A stretch of DNA of 35,192 nucleotides from an uncultured Methylococcaceae bacterium (GTDB lineage Bacteria > Pseudomonadota > Gammaproteobacteria > Methylococcales > Methylococcaceae). Positions 1 through 8,570 of the stretch are shown piece by piece (positions within the stretch are counted from its first letter, which is position 1; every line of letters starts with the position of its first letter). A program made the translations under genes and the position numbers. The notes beneath the pieces were generated by a model. That model worked only from the letters and a program-made list of their open reading frames with translations. It was not told the origin of the DNA and made no database searches. The DNA lies in the NCBI GenBank assembly GCA_903911305.1, contig CAIWDB010000317.1, positions 1-35,192 of the forward strand, read 5' to 3'.

Positions 1-336
1 AAAGAGCAAATTGAGCAGGAAATGAAACAGATTGAGCAGGAAAAGCAGCAAGTCGAGCAGGAAAAGCAGCAAGTCGAGCAGGAAAAGCAGCAAGTCGAGC
101 AGGAAAAGCAGCAAGTCGAGCAGGAAAAGCAGCAAGTCGAGCAGGAAAAGCAGCAAATTGAGTGGGAAAACGCGCGGATACAGCATGACATGGAACAGGC
201 TCAACAGGATTTAGAACTGGAAAGGATGGAGAAACAGGTGGCTTTGAAAGAAAAAGAATTTGCATTGCAGGAAAGGCAAACTATGCAAGAGGAAATTGAA
301 CGGCTCCAAGTATTATTGGATCAATCCAAGCAATAA
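1..336 (+). CDS. Coiled-coil protein, C-terminal part (5' end outside window)
   Basis: The reading frame is open from base 1 and ends at TAA 334-336, so the start lies upstream. The visible 111 residues are almost entirely Glu, Gln and Lys with Val/Ile every seventh residue, the pattern of a long parallel coiled coil. Six heptads of the form EQEKQQ(V/I) are encoded by near-identical 21-bp DNA units; the last third (about residues 55-111) is non-repetitive but still strongly helical and charged. No catalytic motif is visible and function cannot be assigned from this fragment. It could be the tail of a structural protein or of a restriction-endonuclease-like (Uma2-type) protein, which often end in such coils, but that is a guess. 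It converges on the minus-strand gene ending at 360 with a 23-bp gap. Confidence 0.75.
   Translation, partial: KEQIEQEMKQIEQEKQQVEQEKQQVEQEKQQVEQEKQQVEQEKQQVEQEKQQIEWENARIQHDMEQAQQDLELERMEKQVALKEKEFALQERQTMQEEIERLQVLLDQSKQ
34..159 (+). repeat. Six tandem copies of a 21-bp coding repeat
   Basis: Six contiguous 21-bp units (34-54, 55-75, 76-96, 97-117, 118-138, 139-159). The first five are identical and the sixth differs only in its last codon (att for gtc). Each unit encodes one heptad of the coiled coil. Identity at synonymous positions points to recent slippage or unequal exchange rather than selection on protein alone. A degenerate unit precedes the array at about 13-33. Confidence 0.95.
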
Positions 337-359
337 TATATGACAGAATCGCCGAAATA

Positions 360-1649
360 TTATTCCTTGGGCTTTTCATCCTGTATCGGTTCCTGCTTTT
401 CATCCTTCTTTTTTTCATTGGGATCAACCACCAAAAACGTCCCCGTGGTCATGCCCATATTGCAACTCCACGGGATAATGCCTTCTTGCTGCGGGGTGAA
501 CTCAATGATTTGCTCACCCTTCTTTAAGGGGACATCCAATCCTAGCTTAGGCACTACCACCCCAGTGACACAGGACTGCTGACCATCATTATGGATTTTC
601 CATTTCACCGGCACGCCTTTTTGTAACACAATCTGACCGGGCGTTTTGTCCTGTCCATTGAATGTCATTTCCACCAGTTGATAGCCTAGCATCGACTTGG
701 ACATATCCAGCCCGGTCTTGTCACGCAGTTGCGATGTCACCCATGCAAGACCGGTGGTCATATCATATTTGGCTCCGCTGAGCACCAAACCCCGGTTAAG
801 CATGATCGCGCCCAGCACCACGACTATAGCCCCGGAGAAACGGATAATTTTTGGTGCCAATGATGCCGATGCCATGCTGGTCAGCATACCGAAACCCAAC
901 ATTACCGGTAGCGTACCTAGACCAAAGACAAACATGAGTTTGGCTCCTTCCAAGGCACTCCCTGTACCGGCTGCCATGACATACATGGCTTGCAACGGCC
1001 CACAAATGACCATTAAGCCATTCAGCAAACCAATGACGAAAGGATGACCGTATTTGCGCGATTGCGCTCCGATGAAACGTAGCAGTGTTGGCGGCGTTTT
1101 AATGCGGAAGTTGCGCAATGAAGGCCATACATTAAGCAGGCTTAAACCGAATAGCAATAAAAACACGCCCGCGACCATTCCCACGATGCCGCGCACCTGC
1201 GGGGTGAAAGCGATGATGGAACCCATCAGGCCAAAACCAGCCCCAATCGCGGTATAAGAAATCGTTTTTCCCAAGCCATACAGCAAATGCCCACTATAGC
1301 GAAGCTTGCCGGTGGAAGTGGATTTGGTCGCGTAGCTCAATACCAACGCACCGCACATGCCCACACAATGAAACCCGGTCAAAAAACCGACGAGGAATAG
1401 CAAGCCCAAACTCATGTCCAAGCTAAGTTCTGGAACGCTGGTATTCGAACGAAGACGGGCATCTAAATAAATAATCAAAGCGATACCGGCAATCCCAAAT
1501 AGGAAAGCTAACGTGCGCCTTGCCAGCACTCGGCAACGACTGGATAAACTGGGACGGATTTGAGTTGAATTAGGCTTCACCGGGTCTTCTGACAAAATGG
1601 TTGAATTGAATAAAAACAGCATATCGTTATAAGTATATGCAATAATCAC
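360..1649 (-). CDS. DsbD/TauE-SafE-type membrane transporter with C-terminal cupredoxin-like domain
   Basis: 429 residues if GTG at 1649 is used; ATG at 1622 is an equally possible start, and neither has a clear ribosome site. An N-terminal anchor (about residues 45-62) is followed by a six-helix-type DsbD_2/TauE-SafE domain (about 78-290) that opens with the paired cysteines C95 and C99 in a GFHCVGMCG motif. Such domains move electrons or metal ions across the inner membrane in cytochrome c or copper-protein assembly. The last ~110 residues form a cupredoxin-like fold with cysteines in SCVTG and a terminal WSCNMGMTTG motif that could bind copper, followed by a Lys/Glu-rich tail. It lies opposite a metal-ion gene block (1907-6228), which supports a metal-homeostasis role. 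The exact substrate is not evident. Confidence 0.82.
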   Translation of the reverse strand: MIIAYTYNDMLFLFNSTILSEDPVKPNSTQIRPSLSSRCRVLARRTLAFLFGIAGIALIIYLDARLRSNTSVPELSLDMSLGLLFLVGFLTGFHCVGMCGALVLSYATKSTSTGKLRYSGHLLYGLGKTISYTAIGAGFGLMGSIIAFTPQVRGIVGMVAGVFLLLFGLSLLNVWPSLRNFRIKTPPTLLRFIGAQSRKYGHPFVIGLLNGLMVICGPLQAMYVMAAGTGSALEGAKLMFVFGLGTLPVMLGFGMLTSMASASLAPKIIRFSGAIVVVLGAIMLNRGLVLSGAKYDMTTGLAWVTSQLRDKTGLDMSKSMLGYQLVEMTFNGQDKTPGQIVLQKGVPVKWKIHNDGQQSCVTGVVVPKLGLDVPLKKGEQIIEFTPQQEGIIPWSCNMGMTTGTFLVVDPNEKKKDEKQEPIQDEKPKE

Positions 1650-1738
1650 ACCAAATACAAATAAATCAATAAGTTAAGCCAAACACAAGGGGTTACAAAC
1701 TTTTGTGGATTGTTAGTCAGACAGTCATTCAAGGCACA

Positions 1739-1756
1739 CTGTGTCATATCACACAG
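1739..1756. promoter_or_regulatory. CRP/FNR-like palindrome in divergent intergenic region
   Basis: CTGTGT-N6-ACACAG is a perfect 6-bp dyad with the 6-bp spacer typical of CRP/FNR-superfamily operators, although the fifth base of each half-site differs from the TGTGA consensus. It lies in the 257-bp gap between the minus-strand membrane gene (start near 1649) and the plus-strand small gene at 1907, so it could serve either or both. No other gene is evident in this gap. Confidence 0.35.
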
Positions 1757-1906
1757 CAATCATCGTCATATCCCGCAAATTAATCGCGAACAGGCATTGC
1801 TCTACATATTAAGCGCTAGCACTTTCATAAACTTGGAATGTTGGCGCGAAATTTGTTTAGTAAATGCCATGTTTACCGATCCTAACCCATTTCAACGAGG
1901 TGCATC

Positions 1907-2098
1907 ATGAATAACAAACAACTCGCCATGTCCAACACGAGCAACAATTCGGGATCACTTGCTTTAGGCACAGGGCTGGCCTTCGCCTCTTTGATCTTAG
2001 TACCAGCCCTAGCCGCAACCTTTGGGGTGGGACCTAGCGTCACGGGGGCATTGCGCATGGCCTTGATGAAAGCATCCAACCGCGCATTAAACGGTTAA
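1907..2098 (+). CDS. Small hydrophobic protein of unknown function (63 aa)
   Basis: The ATG is preceded by an appropriately spaced GAGG (about 1896-1899), which supports real translation. The product has a polar Asn/Ser-rich N terminus, one hydrophobic segment (about residues 17-40) rich in Gly, Ala and Leu with a GxGxA-type small-residue pattern, and a short basic tail. It is probably a single-pass inner-membrane peptide. I do not recognise a family. Its position at the head of a run of plus-strand metal-related genes suggests, but does not prove, a membrane accessory role in that block. There is no cysteine, and it contains no histidine cluster. Confidence 0.6.
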   Translation: MNNKQLAMSNTSNNSGSLALGTGLAFASLILVPALAATFGVGPSVTGALRMALMKASNRALNG

Positions 2099-2172
2099 GC
2101 CTCCTCCACGGGTTAGCACCACCACCACTTCGATGCACCTATGCCTTTCGAATGCCAGCCAAATCCGCCCTA

Positions 2173-2251
2173 CCCCAGCCGGCCCAGCACCAGTGCTGCT
2201 AATCTGGGGACGTAGGCTTCCCAAATCCGATAATGGGTTTGCAATACCCAT
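2173..2251 (+). other. Nested hairpins in the 299-bp gap 2099-2397; possible structured leader RNA
   Basis: The gap holds no convincing gene. A CCCCAG (2173-2178)/CTGGGG (2204-2209) stem encloses a perfect CAGCAC-CA-GTGCTG hairpin (2185-2198). A second hairpin follows at 2233-2251 (ATGGGT, 7-nt loop, ACCCAT) and can be extended by GAT/ATC across a one-base mismatch. No U-tract follows either stem, so a simple intrinsic terminator is unlikely. The region could be a 5' leader of the metal-binding peptide gene at 2398 or an independent small RNA. I do not match it to any riboswitch class. Confidence 0.3.
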
Positions 2252-2397
2252 CATCGCTATGGTTTGCCGGCCTTACTTTCATCTGACTGTTTTCAAACAT
2301 TGAACTCTAAGTCAGGCTGAGCATAAAAATCTTCCCCCCTCAGTTAAAGATAAGCGATAATAAGCAGAAAGATTGACAACGATACATTCTATTCGAG

Positions 2398-2580
2398 ATG
2401 ACTGAAAACCCTTCCAAAACTTGCGACTTATGCGGTTTGCCTGTCGAAACACCTGATTTTTCGCTACTTACCGTAAACGGACCTAAACAATTTTGTTGCG
2501 AGGGTTGCCACGGCATTTATCAAATGCTGCATGAAGCGGAATTGGTAGATGACGTTGATGCCGTCGATTCCACTAAATAA
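2398..2580 (+). CDS. Free-standing Cys-rich metal-binding peptide (P-type ATPase N-terminal domain type)
   Basis: 60 residues. CDLCGLPV near the N terminus and FCCEGC about 25 residues later form a four-to-five-cysteine zinc-ribbon-like module. This is the pattern of the metal-binding domain normally fused to the N terminus of CcoI/FixI-type copper ATPases (the PF12156 type). Here it is encoded alone and ends in an acidic tail. A ferrying or sensing role for a soft metal such as copper is plausible because a P1B ATPase lies 1.2 kb downstream on the same strand. No strong Shine-Dalgarno motif precedes the ATG. The start is chosen because the Cys module begins at residue 9 and little room is left upstream. 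Confidence 0.7.
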   Translation: MTENPSKTCDLCGLPVETPDFSLLTVNGPKQFCCEGCHGIYQMLHEAELVDDVDAVDSTK

Positions 2581-2671
2581 CTGAAGTTCAAACGATTTGG
2601 CACTCGATTGTGCAGAGGAATCTTAGCTACTAATTGGCACTTATTTTTCAACTTAAACACTGAGGTGAGTA

Positions 2672-3130
2672 ATGGCACATGTACATGGGGTAGCCGCTAA
2701 AGGTGCGGCTGAAGCAAGCAAACATGCGGCTTCGGCCGCCCACCATACCGCCCAAGCCGCCCACGCGGCAACCGTGCATGGTTCTCATCTGGCCGAGGCG
2801 GCAAAACACGCAGCCCAAGCCGCAGCAGGGCAATCCATCGCGGCCCCGGCAGCGACTTCCTTTCACAATCTGGCAAAAGGTGCTGTGGCCACCGGGGCCG
2901 CTGTGACGGCAGGTAGCCAAGCCAGCAGATCATTTATCAGCAGGGTTTTAAGGCATCCTGTGTTCGTGTTCGGTCTAGGCGTGGCGGTTGGCTATACTGT
3001 CCACAAATATCGAAAGGAAATCATTGCGTCCGCCAACCGGGCAGCGGAGACGAGCAAGGATTTTGTCCTTCAGCAACGGGAAAACCTTGAAGACCTTGTA
3101 GCCGACAGCCAAGACACCGCAAACTCCTAA
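2672..3130 (+). CDS. Histidine/alanine-rich single-pass membrane protein, putative metal-binding
   Basis: 152 residues, with GAGG (2662-2665) ahead of the ATG. The first ~75 residues are dominated by Ala and His (HAASAAHH, HAAQAAHAA and similar), giving an amphipathic, potentially metal-chelating helix. Residues about 92-110 form one membrane helix (PVFVFGLGVAVGYTV), followed by a basic then acidic cytoplasmic-type helix. No enzyme motif is visible. Low-complexity His/Ala membrane proteins of this kind often accompany heavy-metal P-type ATPases, and the next two genes are an HMA_2-like protein and such an ATPase, so metal buffering or delivery is the likely job. Family membership is unconfirmed. 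Confidence 0.65.
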   Translation: MAHVHGVAAKGAAEASKHAASAAHHTAQAAHAATVHGSHLAEAAKHAAQAAAGQSIAAPAATSFHNLAKGAVATGAAVTAGSQASRSFISRVLRHPVFVFGLGVAVGYTVHKYRKEIIASANRAAETSKDFVLQQRENLEDLVADSQDTANS

Positions 3131-3148
3131 ATCTTTGTTCGCCGACAT

Positions 3149-3170
3149 ACGCGCCCATCGCTGGGCGCGT
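3149..3170 (+). terminator. Strong intercistronic hairpin without U-tract
   Basis: A perfect 9-bp GC-rich stem (ACGCGCCCA, loop TCGC, TGGGCGCGT) lies between the stop at 3130 and the next ATG at 3189. The bases after it (CTTATGGG) are not a U-run, so it may act as an attenuator, RNA-processing or RNA-stability element rather than a full terminator. Confidence 0.55.
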
Positions 3171-3188
3171 CTTATGGGATAAGCTTTC

Positions 3189-3764
3189 ATGTCATTAGCC
3201 AAACACATTTTCGTGCGTTACTCCTCAGAGGGGCATTTACGATTCGCCCTTCCTGAAGCATTGTGCCAAACCCACACAGCACAAAATCTGGAAAGGGAAC
3301 TGAAACGAATCGAAGGCATTTATCGCGTCGATCTTTATCGGAAACAGCAAAAACTTTCGATCCGCTACATTGAGGGGGTGACCAATGCTAAAACCGTCGC
3401 CCGCGCATTATTTGACGCCTTGGACAATATCAATGAACAACCCTCAGCTTCGGGCGATATTGCCGTGCAGGAAGAGGAACCAGGCTGGGTAAAAGCCAAG
3501 TACGAAGAGGCTAAAGAAACTATCACTGCTCTTGGGATAATCGCCAAAGGGACAGGCAATGCCAGCGCATCGGCATTGATTCCCGACAAAGAAAAATTTG
3601 CCATTGAATTTTTCACTGACATCCTTGTGTTGTATTTGATCAAACTGCACTGGCATTTGATTTTGGGACACTGGATTCGGAACCCATGGCAATACCGCTC
3701 CGAATGGATGGCGACAATTTATATGATATTCCTACTTGTCCGTTCCAAAAAACCAAAAAAATAA
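3189..3764 (+). CDS. HMA_2-like domain protein with C-terminal membrane segment
   Basis: 191 residues. The first ~85 form a ferredoxin-like alpha/beta fold similar to HMA domains but without the CxxC metal site; the pattern (short strand, helix ending in [11 protein letters not shown], strand with a Leu/Ser-Ile-Arg-Tyr core) matches the HMA_2 type seen at the N terminus of some P1B ATPases. A linker of Glu/Lys-rich helix (about 95-125) leads to a hydrophobic tail (about 135-185) containing HWHLILGHW. Its stop is 8 bp before the downstream ATPase start at 3772, so the two are very likely co-transcribed, and the same module recurs in the ATPase. A role as regulatory or docking partner of the pump is inferred. 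Confidence 0.68.
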   Translation: MSLAKHIFVRYSSEGHLRFALPEALCQTHTAQNLERELKRIEGIYRVDLYRKQQKLSIRYIEGVTNAKTVARALFDALDNINEQPSASGDIAVQEEEPGWVKAKYEEAKETITALGIIAKGTGNASASALIPDKEKFAIEFFTDILVLYLIKLHWHLILGHWIRNPWQYRSEWMATIYMIFLLVRSKKPKK

Positions 3765-3771
3765 ACTCTCT

Positions 3772-6228
3772 ATGGATACTGGCCCAGCCCTACCCTCCCT
3801 AAAGAACTGCCGCGTCGTTCATCAGACGAGGCGGCGGGTACGCATTATTGCCCCAAGTTTGCGTAAAGCCACCGAACGCTCGTACCTCTACGAAATCTTG
3901 CTGCGCAAACATCCAGCCATCCGCCATGTTGAACTCACTGCCGAAATTGGATCAGTGGCCGTATGGTTCAACCCGCACATGCTTCCCAAGCAAAAGCTAT
4001 TCGCTGTCCTGGATGCCGTGCTGGGGAACTTGGGAAATGCCTCCCCCTTCCAAAAATCCACCATTGCACAAGACATCGACCAACCGGAACGAGACTACAA
4101 CCTCGCAGTGGAGGGAATGACATGCGCTTCTTGTGCTTTGTTGATCGAAATGGTGTTGCGCCGCGACCCGCGTGTTGCCGATGCCAAGGTCAATTTCGCC
4201 ACAGAAACGGCGACGGTGCGGGCACGCATGGACCGTGAGGCATTGAACGGCAAGCTAGAGGGCATTGGCTACAGCGTCCATTCCCTCGATAGTTTGGCGC
4301 AACGCCGGTTGCAACTGGAACGGGAAAACCTGAGGATAGACCAAGCCCGCAAGCGTTTGATGTGGGCCAGCCTGTTTAGCGCCCCCGCCATTGTGTTGGG
4401 AATGTTAGCGCCCCATACCCGCTTGGTTGGCATTCTTGAACTCATCCTGACAGCCCCCGTCGTCCTCTGGAGCGGAAAGCCCTTCTTTGACAAAGCCATT
4501 AAACTAGCCAAGCAACGCACAGCCAATATGGATAGCCTGGTGGCGATGGGTGTGGGCGCGGCTTTCGGCTATAGTTTGGTTTCTTTGCTTCGCGGCAAGC
4601 GTGAATTCTATTTTGAAGCCGCTGCCGCCATTGTTGCCTTTGTGTTATTGGGGCGATATTTAGACGAACGCGCCAAAGGGCAAGCCCACGAAGCCATCCG
4701 AAAACTGATTGACCTACAACCACAAACCGCCAGCGTGTTGCGCGACGGACAAGAGTGCGTTGTTCCCATTGATGACGTAGTTGTAGGCGACTTGTTGTTG
4801 GTCCGTCCCGGCGAACGCATCCCCACCGATGGCGAAGTGGTCTCCGGCATTTCCACTGTGGACGAATCCATGATTACCGGCGAATCAATGCCAGTGGTAA
4901 AGGAGGTTGGGCATTTCGTCACGGGCGGTTGCATCAATGGCAATGGTTCGTTGCATGTGCGTGCCACTGCCATCGGAGCCGATACCGTATTATCCGGCAT
5001 TGTTCGCATGGTGGATCAAGCCCAAGCGGGCAAATTGCCCATTCAAAAAATGGTCGATCAAGTCTCGGCAGTGTTCGTGCCAACGGTCATGGTCATTTCG
5101 GCGGCGACTTTTATTGGCTGGTTGGCGGTGGGGGCAGCACCAGGTTTCGCATTCGCCGCCTCCATTACCGTACTACTGATTGCCTGTCCCTGTGCCTTGG
5201 GTCTGGCAACACCGGCTGCCATCATGGTGGGAACCGGGCAGGCTGCCAAGCGTGGAATATTCATCCGCAACGGCGAAAGCTTGGAAATGGCATCAAAACT
5301 GACGGCGATTGTGTTTGACAAGACCGGCACGATTACCGAAGGCAAGCCGCAAGTCACCGACTTGACCAACCTGTCCCGTTTGTCCGATAACAAACTATTG
5401 GCGTTGGCGGGTTCGGCAGAAATGCATTCCGAACATTTTCTCGGCAAAGCCATCCTCGCCCATGCCCGAGAACTTGGCTTGAAGCTGGAAGAACCTGCCT
5501 CATTCCAAAACGAACCCGGACGGGGAGTCCAAGCGCAAATTGGCAAACATGTCCTATTCATCGGTAATCGTCACTGGTTGGAAGAACACGGCATCGCCCT
5601 TGGCAAGGCGGAATCCATTGCCGCCGAATTGGGAAGCCAAGGCAAAACCCCGGTGTACATGGCGGCCGACGGCAAAATTGCAGCCATTTTTGGCATAGCC
5701 GACAAGGCGCGCGACAACGCCCGCGAGGCCATCGCAAATCTTCACGCCATGGGGGTCAAAACACTGATGGCGACCGGCGATGTGCAAGCTGCCGCCCATT
5801 ACATAGCCGAACTGGTGGGCATTGACCATGTTGTCGCCCAAGCCCGCCCCGAGGATAAGCTAGCCATCATTCACGAATGGCAGGCCCGTGGCGAGAAGGT
5901 CGGCATGATCGGCGACGGCATCAACGACGCACCGGCGCTTGCCGCCGCTGATGTCAGCATTGCCATCGGCGGCGGGGCCGACGTGGCAATGCAAACTGCC
6001 GACCTAACCCTCGTCAATGGCGACATCGCCAAAGCCGCCGAGGCCATGGAACTGAGTGGCTTCACTATCCGCGTCATACGTCAAAACTTATTCTGGGCCT
6101 TTGGTTATAATATCGTTGCCATTCCTATTGCGGCATTAGGCAAGCTAAATCCAATGATCGCCTCAGCCGCGATGGCGATGAGTTCGGTTTCAGTGGTGCT
6201 TAATTCATTGAGGCTCCAAAAGAAATAG
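3772..6228 (+). CDS. Heavy-metal-translocating P1B-type ATPase (CPC type)
   Basis: 818 residues from ATG 3772; an in-frame TTG at 3736 would overlap the previous gene and is less likely. In order: an HMA_2-like module without cysteines (about 10-90); a classical HMA domain with MTCASC (C118, C121); membrane helices; an actuator loop with [10 protein letters not shown]; the ion-site helix with CPC (C472-P473-C474); the phosphorylation site DKTGT (D516); and the hinge GDGINDAPA (from G714). It exports or supplies a transition metal across the inner membrane at the cost of ATP. CPC favours a copper-like or related soft-metal substrate, but metal specificity cannot be settled by eye. The P1B signature His-Pro in SEHPL reads His-Phe here (H555, F556). 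It ends the metal block begun at 1907. Confidence 0.93.
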   Translation: MDTGPALPSLKNCRVVHQTRRRVRIIAPSLRKATERSYLYEILLRKHPAIRHVELTAEIGSVAVWFNPHMLPKQKLFAVLDAVLGNLGNASPFQKSTIAQDIDQPERDYNLAVEGMTCASCALLIEMVLRRDPRVADAKVNFATETATVRARMDREALNGKLEGIGYSVHSLDSLAQRRLQLERENLRIDQARKRLMWASLFSAPAIVLGMLAPHTRLVGILELILTAPVVLWSGKPFFDKAIKLAKQRTANMDSLVAMGVGAAFGYSLVSLLRGKREFYFEAAAAIVAFVLLGRYLDERAKGQAHEAIRKLIDLQPQTASVLRDGQECVVPIDDVVVGDLLLVRPGERIPTDGEVVSGISTVDESMITGESMPVVKEVGHFVTGGCINGNGSLHVRATAIGADTVLSGIVRMVDQAQAGKLPIQKMVDQVSAVFVPTVMVISAATFIGWLAVGAAPGFAFAASITVLLIACPCALGLATPAAIMVGTGQAAKRGIFIRNGESLEMASKLTAIVFDKTGTITEGKPQVTDLTNLSRLSDNKLLALAGSAEMHSEHFLGKAILAHARELGLKLEEPASFQNEPGRGVQAQIGKHVLFIGNRHWLEEHGIALGKAESIAAELGSQGKTPVYMAADGKIAAIFGIADKARDNAREAIANLHAMGVKTLMATGDVQAAAHYIAELVGIDHVVAQARPEDKLAIIHEWQARGEKVGMIGDGINDAPALAAADVSIAIGGGADVAMQTADLTLVNGDIAKAAEAMELSGFTIRVIRQNLFWAFGYNIVAIPIAALGKLNPMIASAAMAMSSVSVVLNSLRLQKK

Positions 6229-6364
6229 ATATGTACTCCTGTCAATCACCACTATCAATAAGTTCTGCATCAAAGTTGAACGCCATCCACTGCAACTTGC
6301 GCTTGGGCAAACCGTCTAAACATGCAAGAATAAGACAACTTTAACCTTAAGACTTGACAAACAG

Positions 6365-7369
6365 ATGACCACCAACCCCTCGCCTCTACTCATAGACCGC
6401 TTTGGACGCATCGTGGACTATCTCCGCGTTTCAATCACAGACCGTTGTGATTTTCGCTGCATTTATTGCATGAGTGAGAACATGGAGTTTTTGCCTAGGG
6501 CGCAGATTTTATCCTTGGAAGAAATAGAGAAAGTTTGTCGGGCGTTTGTAGAATTAGGCGTGCATAAAATTCGCATTACAGGTGGCGAACCGATGGTACG
6601 CAAAGGTGCCATGGATTTGTTGAGAAATATCGGTCGGTTAGAGGGTTTGCGGGAGTTGGTGTTGACCACCAATGGCTCACAGTTGGAGGCATTGGCTGGT
6701 GACTTAAAAGCATGTGGCGTCAAACGCATCAACATCAGCCTAGACACCTTGGATGCAGCGCTGTTCAAACAAATGACGCGAGTGGGCGACTTGAACACCG
6801 TGCTGCGAGGCATTGATGCGGCAATTGCAGCCGACTTCCAACGAATCAAGCTTAACGCCGTGATTCTAAAAAACCGCAATCACCAAGAAGTACGCAAACT
6901 AGTGGATTTCGCCATCGCTAAACGGATTGATATCAGTTTTATTGAGGAAATGCCGTTGGGGATGATCGAATCCCACGACCGTGCTGAGGAATATTATTCA
7001 AGCGACCAAATAAAGGCTGATTTGGAAAGCCATTTGACCCTACTGCCCGACACCACCCATACTGGCGGGCCATCGCGGTATTTTCGAGTGGCGGATTCAG
7101 AAACCAAGGTCGGCTTCATATCCCCCCATAGTCACAATTTTTGCGGCGACTGCAACCGGGTCCGACTGACTGCCGAAGGTCGCTTGCTATTGTGCCTAGG
7201 CAATGAGCACTCAGTCGATTTAAAACAGATATTGCGGTCAAACCCCGATAATTTACCCGCATTGAAAAACGCAATTGTCGATGCTATGCAGATCAAGCCG
7301 GAAAAACATGATTTTGACCTTTCAGAGAAACCCGTCATATTCCGGCATATGAGCGTGACCGGCGGTTAA
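6365..7369 (+). CDS. moaA: GTP 3',8-cyclase MoaA (molybdenum cofactor biosynthesis)
   Basis: 334 residues, the usual length. This radical-SAM enzyme performs the first step of molybdopterin synthesis, converting GTP to 3',8-cyclo-7,8-dihydro-GTP. The N-terminal cluster site is CDFRCIYC (C28, C32, C35, spacing CxxxCxxC), the SAM-binding glycine motif is TGGEP, and the C-terminal second cluster is FCGDCNRVRL with the third cysteine in LLLCLG. The protein ends in VTGG, the catalytically important C-terminal Gly-Gly tail. It stands alone, with no other moa genes nearby. The 136-bp gap upstream shows no clear Moco-riboswitch structure, and the ribosome site is weak. Confidence 0.97.
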   Translation: MTTNPSPLLIDRFGRIVDYLRVSITDRCDFRCIYCMSENMEFLPRAQILSLEEIEKVCRAFVELGVHKIRITGGEPMVRKGAMDLLRNIGRLEGLRELVLTTNGSQLEALAGDLKACGVKRINISLDTLDAALFKQMTRVGDLNTVLRGIDAAIAADFQRIKLNAVILKNRNHQEVRKLVDFAIAKRIDISFIEEMPLGMIESHDRAEEYYSSDQIKADLESHLTLLPDTTHTGGPSRYFRVADSETKVGFISPHSHNFCGDCNRVRLTAEGRLLLCLGNEHSVDLKQILRSNPDNLPALKNAIVDAMQIKPEKHDFDLSEKPVIFRHMSVTGG

Positions 7370-7441
7370 ATCAACTGATAATTATCGGCTTTGCTTTTGT
7401 TTGCCACGGCCGGCATTGACTGTCGCCGTTAAACACCTAAT

Positions 7442-8482
7442 TCAGGGTTGGGTGATTGTGTAGCCCTTCTGGGCAAGCAACTTCAAAATACCTTTGTTTC
7501 CGCCGAGATGGTCCGCGCCCACCACGACAAAATAAGTCCGCCCATCGTTTGTCAATTCCACCAGCCTGTTAACCATCCTTTCATTACGATCCAAAAGAAA
7601 CGTCTTATACAGGTTGGAAGCTGCTTGGCCGGAACCAAAGCTTTGTTTCACGATAAGATCCATGGCTTCAGCGTCCCCCTCCTCCCAAGCGTTGAAATGA
7701 GCCTTTTCGTAATCTTCCCCTTGAGACAACTGCTTCAAGGTATGAAGCAACATTTCTTCTTGATCCTGGTCGGAAAAATGGTCGATCAAATCGATTTCAG
7801 TCGCCTGATTTTCAAGTTCGATAACCGGTTTTTTGCCTTGTGCCTGCTGGATTAATAACGAATCAATGGCATATTCTGTTTTGTAGCCCAATTGATTCAA
7901 GAAATGTGCATTTAACATAAGGGCAGCAAGCCAAGGTTTGGCGACTTGCAAAGACTCTTCATCCATACCCAGTTGCTTGGCTATTTCCAAGGTTTCCTTC
8001 CAAGTGGCTGGCTTGATATGATCTTCCAGCTTGCTCTTGTCAGTGTACAGACCTTTACCCTGCGTGGCATTTGCAATATCCTTCAGACCGATTTTTTCCA
8101 TATCCGCCTCCACCACCAACACATCTGCCCGATTGAACGGGTCGGTCACCAATTGCGGTAACGAGAACGGATTTCGCCCCCCATTATGCAAGGAACCGAG
8201 AAGATACAGCGTAGACTTGCCATTCACCGCTTTCCAAAAAAATGCCTGGCTTTCTTGTTTAGAACCCATCTTGGAAAGACTACTGGACAATCTTTCCACC
8301 GTCATTTCTTGACAGGGCTTGTCTTGATAATTCGTCTGTTTCTGCTTGTCCACACATTTGTATAGGGTTGCCATGGCTTGACTTTCAACCATAAGCAGCA
8401 AAAAAAATGCTGCAAATAACTTAGCTCGGTTAGCAAAGGGTAAAGTCATTGATAGTTTCTCTGGGGGTGATCGGGTAGTCAT
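7442..8482 (-). CDS. TraB/GumN-family protein with N-terminal DUF4124 segment, exported
   Basis: 346 residues from ATG 8482. ATG at 8449 gives a cleaner signal peptide (MTLPFANRAK then a hydrophobic stretch and AMA), and the choice is open. After the signal comes a short DUF4124-like motif (YKCVDKQKQTNYQDKPCQ), then a TraB/GumN domain: GSLHNGG with the conserved His, a region of VVEADM, and the C-terminal signature VGADHLGGNKGILKLL. TraB/Tiki-type proteins are metal-dependent peptidase-like enzymes. In bacteria the substrate is usually unknown, and secretion to the periplasm is predicted here. It converges with moaA across a 72-bp gap. Confidence 0.85.
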   Translation of the reverse strand: MTTRSPPEKLSMTLPFANRAKLFAAFFLLLMVESQAMATLYKCVDKQKQTNYQDKPCQEMTVERLSSSLSKMGSKQESQAFFWKAVNGKSTLYLLGSLHNGGRNPFSLPQLVTDPFNRADVLVVEADMEKIGLKDIANATQGKGLYTDKSKLEDHIKPATWKETLEIAKQLGMDEESLQVAKPWLAALMLNAHFLNQLGYKTEYAIDSLLIQQAQGKKPVIELENQATEIDLIDHFSDQDQEEMLLHTLKQLSQGEDYEKAHFNAWEEGDAEAMDLIVKQSFGSGQAASNLYKTFLLDRNERMVNRLVELTNDGRTYFVVVGADHLGGNKGILKLLAQKGYTITQP

Positions 8483-8570
8483 TCAACATCCACCCGTCAT
8501 GAATTTTGAATACACCGTCGATTATGAAAAATGCCAGCATCATTTTGTCCTTGGCTTTTAATTATTATGC

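Noticed and set aside
5058-5561. Minus-strand 167-codon open frame opposite the P-type ATPase
   Set aside because: It lies wholly within a strongly conserved gene on the other strand and shows Ala/Pro/Met-rich shadow composition.
6229-6364. Molybdenum-cofactor riboswitch ahead of moaA
   Set aside because: The 136-bp gap shows no multi-stem structure resembling that RNA; only A/T-rich unstructured sequence is seen.
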